A DNA stretch of 64,000 nucleotides, taken from positions 4,892,108 through 4,956,107 of the forward strand of contig CAJQUN010000003.1 of NCBI GenBank assembly GCA_907163345.1, in the 5' to 3' direction. This document shows positions 10,940 to 21,553 of this stretch, piece after piece. The stretch is from Haberlea rhodopensis. Lineage: Eukaryota > Streptophyta > Magnoliopsida > Lamiales > Gesneriaceae. The position numbers were made by a program, and so were the translations under genes. The notes beneath the pieces were generated by a model, which worked only from the letters and a program-made list of their open reading frames with translations, searched no databases and was not told where the DNA came from. The number at the start of each line of letters is the position of its first letter. The first letter of the stretch is position 1.

Positions 10940-13775
10940 TAAAACTGGTTAATCCTGAGAGGGAATTTTCATGGATGATATTTAACCAGATGCTGGCCTA
11001 GCGGTAAAAGTACGTAAACTAAGCATGCAACAAGTTTTTCCCAAACAAACGTTCAAGGACAGTACATCAGTGGCGCACCTGTTTGCAAGGGAGTTGCTTC
11101 ATCCACAATTTTCTCCTCGTGATGCGAAAGTTGTTTAGCAGAGTTTTTTTTTTTGGATGGATGTTTTTTCTTCCCGGAACGAACGAAATCTGCAAATGAG
11201 CACAGATAAATTGAGCATGATATTGTTTGGACGAGGTGTAATTCGCATTTTTCAATGAACAAGGAGAAGGCACCTGAAATGGTAATGGCGTCATTGTCGG
11301 AAAAACTATCGTGCAAAACGATGGGGCTAAAATCAGACCCCTCCATTGGCTTGGGAATATCTAAGGTGGTTGCCATCAGTTAATATTTCGATTGAATATA
11401 ACTTTTAGTGTTGCGGTATGTAACAAAGGGCTGTCAATAGATAGGTAATAATAATAATGATTAACTATTTACCTTGTTCACCAATAACATCGTCCTCATA
11501 TATCTTTGCCTTCCCTTTTTTCATCAAAGGTCTTTCAAAAGCTGTATAATCTATTATGATGTGTAATTAAATATTCCTTTTTTTATAAGATAGATACAAC
11601 GGTTCAATAGCTTGCGTTGAAGGTGGCGAAAGGTAAGAGGTAACCTTTTTTGAAGGCGTCTGGCGGGGTAGGTGAACTAAATGAGAAAACTTCGTTGTCT
11701 GATGAAGGGTCGTGGGCCCGAAGTCCAGTTTTTTCCTAGCTGATGATAGTATAACTTACAAGTGTTATGTGATGTGATTGGAATCGCATGATATGTAATT
11801 AGGATCTGTTTCTAATATCTTGTGTCATTCAATATTACCTTTCATTTTTTTGTCAGCTGACGAAGTTATCTCTTTTCTCACAAATTCCATAGCTAGCAAT
11901 GTATACGAAGTCCTATCGTTGCCGCTTTGACTGTTAAAAATGCTTGAACGTATCTTCATTAGCATAGCACAATCCTTTAGCCTAGAGTTCACGGAATCAA
12001 TCGGAGCCTTTCCATCCTACAAGAACGATAAACCGTAGTTCATAAACTAATTGAACGTAAATCTATAATGTTTAGTTCGATTGTTAAACCTCAATGGTTA
12101 GATCATGAAACTCAGTGTGCCGGCATCCCAATAATCAACTCGCCATCTTTCCCAAAACGGTGATCTCCAATGATCCAGTATGATTCTGAAATAGTAAGGC
12201 GGAACCTGTACCTGAAAGATAACCGACTATTAATGGTGGAACGAAATGCTTATCTTGAACAAAAATAAAAAGTAGGGTGGGTCGGTCACCGTGGTTTGGC
12301 GACCCTATTTGCTGGCATGTGTTGCAGTTGAATCTAGCGTGTAGTCCACATGATCCCGAATCTACATTCTTCGCAGCACATGTAAATGAAGCTTTGTGCT
12401 TCGTTGTCAAGATATCCATTGACCTTGACATTAAATCTTCCGATCTATGAATAGCACATGAAATTAATAGTAATTAGCCATCGAACAAATTGAATGGGCA
12501 AAAGCAGAGTCAGTTCCACAAAAAATTGTTAGTACCATGATTTGATTGGAGGATTTCGGAAATAGTAGTTGTGGACGCTGTAACCCCTGCCATATGACCA
12601 ATTTTTTCCTCGAAGAAATTACCCCTATCAATAACATCATCGATGAACAGCTTTTGATCCTCGCGCCTACGAAGATGTTAAAATGAAAAGCTCGTAATAT
12701 CGTGTTATCTAGGCGTTTATGTAGATAGTAAATATGTGAAAAAAACTTACCAAGCTCGCATCTCTTTAAAGTTATCATTGTCCATTTCGGTTAACACGAT
12801 CGAAGTTGATGTTGAGCTAAGAGAGCAACCTAGACGAAAAAAAATAAGAAGCAAAATGAGGTTGTTTACACCGCTAATATGTTGGAACAGATGCAAGAGA
12901 TATACCATAATATCCCGTGACGAAAAAATTTAGTAGAGCAAGGACAGGCCGGCTATGACATGCATCAAGGATATCGTATGTTGCGTCAGACATAACGTTA
13001 CCCCAGAACGTAACGACGAAGGGACTCAGCCTGGCAGACAAGTTGTTTTAAAAAGTGAAGAACAGCCTGGGTAGAGTGAACAGAGAGGGCAATTTGACTT
13101 ACTGTTTGTCGATGGCTGCGTATTCATGAAGAGTTTCCTGTTGCCCCCGAACAAATACCCTTCTCATATGTCTTTTTGCAATGAAGACGCAGGCAGTACC
13201 TGGAGAATAATGTCCATCAGAAAGCTATGTTAAATTATGAGAGGCAAACATGTAATGGGACAAGCCAACAACCAAATATTACTCACATATGGGTTTTTTT
13301 GAGTCCAAATATCCAATAAATTTGTCGTATTCCAAAAAACCGGGTGAAAAGGAGCGGTGTGAGTGATGTCATCATAGACAGGTATAATAGATGTGCCTGA
13401 ATTGATAGTCAACTGGTACAAACTACTTATAAGTTCATTTTTGTACATGCCCTTTACTTTGGAAACCTGTGCGTCCAAGATCTTATATGTCTTTGTCTCT
13501 TCCAATTTGTCCTGATATAGGTCGATGTCAACGTTGTATATCATTGCTTCAATGGTGTCCCCCTGAGTCCGAAATGGAAGACAAGAGTTAGATTAGAAAA
13601 TTGTCGATGCATATGTGAGGATTGTAAGATTTAATGAACTAACCATCTCATCTGCGAGGATAATTTTTTGGTATTTAAGAGGAGATGAGTTCGCAGTTTT
13701 GATCCCCAATTTGCTGATGACGCGGACTCTTGCCGACCATTTTTTGGTGTCGCTAGTGATAGCGCGCAGTGGCAT
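10543..13775 (-). pseudogene. RPA70-like single-strand DNA-binding protein carried by the Helitron
   Basis: A multi-exon gene in the style of replication protein A large-subunit homologues in plant Helitrons. From the 5' side: exon 13775-13644 (MPLRAITSD ... WSARVRVISK, start of the first OB fold); 13562-13287 (GDTIEAMIYNVDIDLYQDKL); 13199-13103; 13030-12906 (SPFVVTFWGNV, second OB fold); 12829-12751 (LSSTSTSIVL); 12666-12536. From 12444 down come a zinc-ribbon-like part (CEEC ... CNTC) and a third OB part (TGSLEITVLGKMA). Basic tail exons follow near 11535-11478, 11376-11160 and 10612-10543 (SSRGRKLKRKKIN then stop). Splice limits are by eye. In the zinc region the frame carrying CCEEC and the frame carrying CNTC differ near 12355, so a frameshift or missed intron is likely. 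The product would protect single-stranded DNA during rolling-circle transposition. Confidence 0.7.
10865..10935. repeat. TA dinucleotide microsatellite
   Basis: An almost pure (TA)n run of about 70 bases inside the Helitron, within an apparent intron of the RPA-like gene. Confidence 0.97.
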
Positions 13776-14078
13776 AGTGTTGTCTTCTATGGTCGCCTGT
13801 ATGTCTGCGAGAAAGGGGAAAAACAGGAAAAGCGAGATCAGGGAAGGAATTAGTACAACATATGATAAATAAATGTGCGCGCATATCGTTTGCGATAATA
13901 GAAGCATAAGATAAGTGAGGCACATATAGTCAGACGGAAAAGGAAAAGGTAAAACTATGTGTACCAAAGACTAATCAACATCCAAGAACCAACGGAGGAA
14001 ACCATATATCCAAGAACCAGCGGGAGAAAATACTATTTAAACATCGACGCTGAGTTCTTTGTCCGCCATGCTTGCTTG

Positions 14079-17000
14079 TCATGTGGCGGCATCTAGTATC
14101 TCTCTATAAACAACATTTTTTGTTTGGCAATAAGGAGAAAATATTGGTGTAGGTGGTCTTATCAAGACTTTCACAGACTTAGCCCTCCTGACTCTTGAGA
14201 GAGCAACATATAATTGGCCGTGCGAGAACACAGGCTGTGGCAAATATACGCCTACCCTATCTAGGGTTTGGCCTTGGGCTTTATTAATGCTCATCGCAAA
14301 ACAAAGGCGTATGGGAAACTGATGCCTTTTGAAAGGGATTGGGCATTTTATATTGTCCGAAGGTTCCAAAGGTATTCTTGGGATGAAAACGTATTTTCCA
14401 GTGTGTTCGCCACATGCTATGACAGCGCCAATGATTTTTCTTCCTAAATCGTTACAAATAAGGCGGGTGCCATTGCATAGCCCTTCAGTGGGGTTAATAT
14501 TCCTAAGGAGCATGATCGGGGCAATTTTTTTTTAGGCGAAGCACATGTGGAGGTAGCCCTGGGGCCGAAACACCATTCAAAAAGTCTTCGTACTGACTTT
14601 GTTGATGTGCATTTTTTGTGACATCATTGCTCACATACTCAATAAGGGGCCCGGGGAATCGATCAATAAGCGTATTGTTGATGCTGTCCATACAATCATT
14701 TTTTGGCGTTAAAATTGCCCTATTGATGACAGAGAAAGGGTCCTCGGAGTAGTCATCAAATGTAGGGAAAATTTCTTGAATAAGATGATCAAGAGGTTCT
14801 TCAACATCCATATAAGGTACGCACATATGCTCTGGCAATTTGATGTCACCAGAAACAGTGGGTTCTAGTCCGTTTCCAATACGTAGCAGGAACTCTACGA
14901 AGATTGGGTCCTCCAGCGCGCGCATGTTCTCAGTAAGATGGATTTTTTTTATGGAAGGCCACAAACGTGAGTTAACCAAGCAAGAGTCGACTGTGGCTTG
15001 ACGAGAAGAACCAAGAATAATTGGGACGGTTTGGCGGAAATCACCCCCGAGGACAACTGTTTTTCCCCCAAATAATATCTTTTGCCCTGTTAAATCTTGT
15101 AAGAATAAATCAAGCGCCTCAATACACCTGCGGTTTGCCATAGAAGCTTCATCCCAAATTATCAATTTCGCCGAAAGTATGAGTTGCGCATGTACACTTT
15201 GTTTTTTGATTGCACAGGACATTGTTTGATCAACAACGATTGGGAGCTTGAACCTCGAATGTGCCGTACGACCACCGGGGAGCAACGAAGCAGCGACACC
15301 TGATGAGGCGACGGCCAAAGCGATGCAATGAGTAGACCGAACAACCGCAAGTAGTGCTCTGTAAAGAAAAGTTTTCCCAGTTCCCCCGGGGCCATCAATA
15401 AAGAACCCCCCGCCTGATGAGGTATCAATAGATGATATAATCCGATCAAATGCTTCCCTTTGTTTAGAATTTAGCAAAGCCACGGAGTTTAAGTCTTGTT
15501 CAGATACGTTGATATTAAGCTCAGACTCATAATCCCTGCTGTGCATCTCATCCTCACTGACCCAAGACGCGGATGGCATGAGGCTGAAGTCGGTGAGCGT
15601 CTTGCCCATAGACTGAAGAAAAACATCTATAGAACGAAGGGAGCGGTCGAATAAGACATGCTGAGGCTGAGAAGAATCACGTAAAAAATCCTCAGAAAGA
15701 TAAACCTTGAACGTGTCCCATAGAGAGATGGGATCAGAGGGCATGTTGAAAACGAGAAGTGTGGCGAACAATCGGCGAAGAGTGTACGGAACTTGATATG
15801 CCGAGGCCTCTTCCAAGGCAGAGTGAACATCATTATCTGCATCCAACAGCCCACGGTGCAGAGCAGATTCTCGAAACGTATCATACACATGACCATTATG
15901 TGTCCTCAGATACTCGAACGATGTAGGTGCGCCCAAACTATTCAACAACAATCTTAAATAATATCGTTCAGACTCAAGTGGGTTAACGGTAACGAGTCTG
16001 CCAATAGCAGTCCCTCGTTTGCGCAGGGTCCATTGTTTGTCCTTCGTGTTCCAGACAAAGTATCCAGGAAAGTTACGATACAGTAGATTCAATGACCGGA
16101 CGTCAGCATGTTCAGCATTCAATGAAAAAAATTCCGTCAATTGAGTGCGCGAATTTTTTGGGTTCGATAATATGTCAGCCAAAGGACGAGAAGAATGAAA
16201 TAATATGTATTGAGAATCCGGAAGATGCACATGTAGTTGTATAACTGGAGGATTCATTTCGTAAAGTGCAAAGCCATAAATCCGCCACATTGATTCTGGA
16301 GCGCAAAGCCACCTTGCTGATTGGAAGTCCCGTATTTCATCAATGTGTCCACCAGCGGGAGCATCAATAACATTGTATGCAACTTTGTCGTTTCCTTTGC
16401 AAACATATTTATAAAGGTATTTCACAACCTTGACATCGGCACATATCTCAACGTTAATGTGAGAATCAAACCGTGCCAATAAATAGGGATTGTACGGAAT
16501 AACCCACCGATTATCAAGTGTTTTTTTCCTTGCAATAACGCTTCTACCATCGTCCCGGCGCCTATAAGTTGGGTAAGAATTATTTCGATGCGTGGTGACG
16601 CTGACAAAGTCCTTTGGGTAGTGGTTTTTACAGGTTCCCATTTTCATGCATACATTAGTCGGGTTCAATTCTCCACAAGGCCCGTGCATCATATGTTTTG
16701 ACACGCAAGCATGTAAATGAGGATTCGAACCGGAATCGGGTATCTCGGCGGACACAAAGACATCATATGCCTCGGTGGAGGTAACTTTATAATTTTTTCT
16801 GCAGTATAACGAGCCAGTGAACATGCGGAAGTCCGCGCTTTTGGAACTCAATTACATATAGATAAGCAGCGACTTTTCCAAAAATCTCCTTATCAAGAAT
16901 CTCGGATTTTAATTCCTCATTCTTAGCCTTAAATACCCTTGCGAGGAGGTCCGCCCGATTGTGTGCTTGTTCACCTGGTAAAAGTTCTTCTCTGATCTCT

Positions 17001-18473
17001 TGCCAATTTGGATTACATGTCATAGTGACAAAAAAATCAGGCCTGCCGAACGTTGTCACCAAAGCTAGAGCGTTCATATAGCGACGTCGGAGATCCCGGG
17101 GCCCACCCAAGAATGAGGCAGGTAAAACAGTGCGTTGGCCAATTGATTTGGCGCATGTAACACCATCGCATACCATGCTATCTGCAATGCCCTTAAAAGA
17201 TTCCATGCGGATCTCGCTTTGGATTTGTGTATTGCGCAAGTAATCCAGCCGTTGGGTCTCGATCTTCACATACATATCTATTTGATATTGTTGGGCGAGG
17301 CGACCGGTACGAAGAATATTAGAAACATCATCATTACGTGATTGGAATCTGTAACAGTAGAATTCTCGAGCAGCTACATGTTTCTTGCTATCTCGGTGTC
17401 GTTCAAGATCTGTTGGAAGGAAAAAGTAAATATACATGAAGAAAGAAAGCAAGATTTAACATAGGGCCACGCGAATGAAACAAATACAATGCAGAGTAGT
17501 AGAGGGGAAATACTTTCTTGTTCAGCGCACAACAAGGCCTCGCCAGTCTGATGATCGGCAGGCAGGAGCATAGAGTCATCTGAACCAACATTTAGATCCG
17601 GATCGTCAGTAGATTGGTCGAAAGAATTATGTTTAAAATCCCTGTATGCCAACCTGGCTCACCGTAAGGAAATAATAATGGATACTGCAATGGGTCGTAA
17701 CAACCATAGTAATAATGAACGAATTGCGTGATGTCATTTTTTGTGTACACCCGCACGTCACGCGGGCGTTCTGAAGGTGGGTCAGCCAACTCATCCCAAA
17801 TGGCAGCAACATGATCAACCACCGGCAAGTTATACACCCTTTGGTCTAAAATAGGATCAGCACGCAGAACAATCTTGTACGAATCCAAGTTAGGCAACTC
17901 GCATAAACTCCGAAAGAAGTTTGCGTATGGATTGAGGGTCATCATATCCATCAAAAAAGAGACAACTTTCTCGTCCAGGTCCCCCGATTGCGCAAGCCTA
18001 TTAGGCAGCTCATTCTCCGTCCCATAGAAATATAATTGAACCTGTCGACCGAACCCTTCTTTGGGAATGAGATCACGGATGAAGTGATAGATCCCACCCT
18101 GAACCTTGAACGTGTATATGCCTTTGGAGGCCTTGCAAAGATCATGGTCGTAATAGATACCGAGAGACGTAAACGCGAACGTATTGTTGTACGTACGACA
18201 GCGCTGGCGAAAATGATCAGTTGCATGGGAGCTATCTCCAACATAGAGCTGCCACAAAGGTGGCGGCATTTTAGTCCGGTCTAAATCTACCTTTCCGCTT
18301 GAGCAACAAAAGCCAGGGGGTTCTCTGAACAGCCGCCGTGCACCACAATAATCACAATCTGCGGCCGGAGGTAAGGTCCATACTTCCTTGGGTATACACA
18401 TGATGCGTTGAATGTATTTGAGGGGTGTTTTCTTGGTGCGGCGTATCGGAATGGTAGTATAATCTAGAAGCAC
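14079..18473 (-). pseudogene. Helitron Rep/helicase (RepHel), frameshifted
   Basis: This is the Helitron transposase: an HUH nuclease fused to a Pif1-type helicase. Near the N-terminus is a zinc-finger-like block (CDYCGARRLF ... GFCC, about 18360-18305). The Helitron-like N domain is at 17452-16787, with Rep motif 2 as GLPHVHWLV and motif 3 as KYLYKYVCKG near 16420. The helicase has Walker A GPGGTGKT near 15400, Walker B IIWDEAS near 15160, GGDFRQTVPII, and the C-terminal INKAQGQT ... LYVALSRV. The protein is split over frames at three places: about 17635 (TTTTAAA), about 16795 (A6) and about 14530 (a run of eight or nine A). An intron is likely at about 17513-17409. A further small exon may lie at 19055-18978 on the same strand, open and flanked by AG and GT. 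All key motifs are kept, so decay is recent or the breaks are homopolymer errors. Confidence 0.9.
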
Positions 18474-20944
18474 AATGGTGATAAATCACATGAGTTGAAA
18501 ACTGGACGAGGTATTTATTGGAACATACTATAAATTTATAAAACAAAATGAACAACATTTTCCTATAGACTTTAGCAAGGGCCAGAATTGCTCAGAAGCT
18601 CAGCTTTGGTAAAAGAGAATTGAGGTTGAAAGGTTATAAGAAGTGGACCATACTATTGGCTAACTATTGATAAAAAAATGGAGATAGGGAACCATTCTAA
18701 ATCCCTTTAAGGACAAGGCAAGTAGGAGATCCAACGGCCTAGGACAAGCCAATTCGAGCTAAATACCAGCATGGCCAAAGGCTATCTGAGGGGTTTGTAT
18801 AGGAATATGAGTTTTTAACTTCCCTTTTTCTCTGTTTTCCAAAAAGCAAACAATATTTCATAGGCTCCAATGCAACATATTTCATAGCGATCGACATGAA
18901 GAAACAATGTAAATGATAAGCGTCTAAAGTGTGGGCTACCACAAACCATGCTAGTCAAATTTAAATGCAAGTCCAACCTGTTGCTATGGCACGACGAGGA
19001 CGATTGTTGGGTGTTAGGACCGCATCAGGATGCAAACCGTCGCCGCCAGCACGGCCTGAAAAGGACAAACATAGAATGTAACATGGTAATTAGATATACC
19101 GAAAAGCGAACGGACAAGAGTTCCTCATCGACGCGAGAGCAACAACCTTTACGTTTTGCACGGCGGTCTCGCATGGAGTCCGCAAAGGTGTCGGACATCA
19201 GGACAAACAGTTCGAATGTGACGCTGTAAAGGCGTCGCTAAACAAACGAGACAGGGAACACATCGTGAGATACGGTAATGAAATGGCACGAGTAAAGAAC
19301 AAAAAAATTGGGTCAAAGCATGGCCAAGCGCATCGCCATGCATCTCATATCTCAATTGGCGGGCATAATGACTTATCGGGCAGGAAACACATTTTTTTTC
19401 CCAAAGAACCTAAAAAAAATATAATTCTCCATACAACTAAAATTAATATATACCAAACCTTGTGTTTTTTTAAAAAAATAAGGTAAAAAAACAAATTGTC
19501 ATACCTGTTTAAGGACTACAGTTGCAATGCCTAAAAATGAGTCCAACAACTCTGACATAACCCCAAGTACAGGTAAAAAAAAAATTGTCATACTTGTTTA
19601 AACAAAGATTCAAAATAAACAGAGCTTTATCAGGGAAAAATAAGGAGAATCGACATCATCAGCTGCCAAACCAACACAAGGTTCTAGATCAACCAGAGAC
19701 ACCATGGGAAAGACATTTAAAGCCGAATTAAAGGGATGGAGAAGTCGACTGAAACAGTTTCCTTATGCTCACCATAAAGTTTTCAGAAAATCAGGCACGT
19801 CGAGAGAAATACCCAGATAATTGACCAGCTGAACCTTAAAAGTGTTTTTTTTTTCAACGCTAAAAAACATGGTGGTTCGCTATTTCACACGAACGCAATT
19901 TAGCATGATATATACTTGCAACCAGCTGAACCTTAAAAAATGCACCAAAAGCAGAATCAAACACAAGACAAAAAACGTATAAGGTAAAGCGAAAAATCAA
20001 TGTTTCTTCCGTGGAGATAAACCGCATGGAAGAAGAACCAAACAACGAGCAACGACAACAGAGGACTTTTTCGGGAATCAGCCATCATCTCGGAAACAAG
20101 CTGGTAATTTTATTTTCCTTTGGAAAGCGATCAAACATATGCTGAGCACACCGAAAATGTAAGCTAATGCACGCAAGATCTAAAAAAAAACGAGACCACA
20201 TAACAGCAGAACATGAAACCATATGGCTCCCCCTCTCTTCGAAGACCAAACTGAGAAAACGTGAGTAATCAACGGCAAGAAAATATATTTTTCCCCAAGA
20301 TTAACAGAGCATTAGCATATGTTAAAACACAAAATCCTAAAATCCAACAAACCTAAATCAGTTGATGGGGGAAACCAAGAATCGCATACAAGCTAACTGG
20401 AACCGCACACAAACAAGAAAAACAAGGGTAGACATATATAAAGCATGAACACCAAACCGCCAAGGCCCAAAACCGACGGCAGCATGTCTGACCAACACAG
20501 GCGAGATTTATGACCAACACAGACGAATGAACCCGAGAAAGCACACAGGACATTGACGACATGACGTGCAAGAACAGAGTGCTGGCAAAGTGAAGAGAAG
20601 GGCCCGTTGGTCAAGCGAGTGAAGAGAAAGCGCAGAGAAGTGTCCACCGGGCAATGAGCGAGAAGACGGAGGCGGCTGACATGATTTGGTCGCAGCAAGC
20701 GGACCTCGAACCCTGAAAAAAGGCCAGCAAGCCCCTTCCCCAACCGTTAACAAACGTCCAGCCCAAACACCTAAAAAGGCCAAACACAACCAGCAAACGA
20801 AGGCCCATCAGAATTCGGAAAAAGCCCACGAAAATTTGTAAGAAGCCCACAGAAAATTGAGTGAAGCCCAAAGATAATAAACCCAACACTGTTGTACTGT
20901 TCACAGCTACAGTACCAGCTTGTTCTCTTATATAATAGTACAAA
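18474..20944 (-). other. Helitron 5' region (leader and first intron of RepHel)
   Basis: Mostly non-coding. A splice acceptor (CTTCTAG) lies just upstream of the long open exon. A basic open frame starting at 19198 on the - strand (MSDTFADSMRDRRAKRK) could be the N-terminus, but its junction to the next exon does not keep frame in my reading. The Helitron 5' end is at 20944. Confidence 0.5.
20925..20944 (-). other. Helitron 5' terminus
   Basis: The - strand reads TTTGTACTATTATATAAGAG inward from 20944, after a host A at 20945. The run TACTATTATATAAGAG matches the general look of plant Helitron 5' ends, which normally begin TC; here the second base is T. Confidence 0.65.
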
Positions 20945-21334
20945 TATTTTGATTTATTTTATCTTATTGTTTTATGATTGGGAATACCTTACGAAATAAT
21001 CTGTAAACCAAAAAAGTAAGATAAACAGTATTAAATAAATCCCAAGATAATAAACTCGATTTACACCACCAACTTGACGAGATTAGATGATTTGAAATGA
21101 TGGAAGGGAGTGGGAGAGTGCATCTCCCGATATGGGGCTTTGTTATTTTATGAGGGATCCCATACTGCATTATTTATTACCCACCGATACTATCTTTCTT
21201 TGTACAAATCGAATCACGCAACATTGATTTCTCCTAACAAAGACAAAAAGAATGGAACCCATTATCTAATATTATTATAAAATAAATCTCTCTCTAGCCC
21301 TATGATAGATACACAGATAGAGAAAGCGCTGACA

Positions 21335-21354
21335 TATATAGAACTGCACGTGTG
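21335..21354 (+). promoter_or_regulatory. CYP90D core promoter: TATA box and G-box/BRRE
   Basis: TATATA at 21335-21340 lies about 215 bases upstream of the start codon. It is followed by a palindromic G-box CACGTG (21347-21352) that overlaps CGTGTG (21349-21354). CGTG(T/C)G is the brassinosteroid response element bound by BZR1, which represses brassinosteroid biosynthesis genes, so end-product feedback here is plausible. The position so close to the TATA box means it may sit at the transcription start. Function is inferred. Confidence 0.5.
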
Positions 21355-21553
21355 CAGTGTATAGATCTCAGAGACTCAGACCTTCAAGACCTCACCTGGT
21401 CTCTTCTTCTTTTTCAGAAAAAGCGCTTTGATCCTTTTGCTGCCCGCATTTACAACTTCACACCGGTCTTATATGTAACCACGGAAAACAAACTTAAAAG
21501 TTATACAACTCTTCTGTTTTCTTCTTCTTCTTCCTCCCAGTGTTTTTACAGGA

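Larger units (their letters stand above)
8922..20944 (-). mobile_element. Large Helitron (RepHel plus RPA-like gene)
   Basis: The 3' end (low coordinate on this strand) ends in CTAG preceded by a perfect 9-base-pair hairpin, the Helitron hallmark, and is followed by a host T. At the other end the - strand reads TTTGTACTATTATATAAGAG after a host A. This resembles plant Helitron 5' ends, but with TT in place of TC. Insertion between A and T is thus kept at both sides, giving an element of 12,023 bases. Inside, on the same strand, lie a Rep/helicase gene and an RPA-like gene, the usual cargo of plant autonomous Helitrons. The Rep/helicase has frameshifts, so activity is doubtful unless these are assembly errors. 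The 5' end call is less certain than the 3' end. Confidence 0.85.

Noticed and set aside
10810..11001. Open frame with a long Tyr-Ile run
   Set aside because: It is a translation of the TA microsatellite, not a gene.
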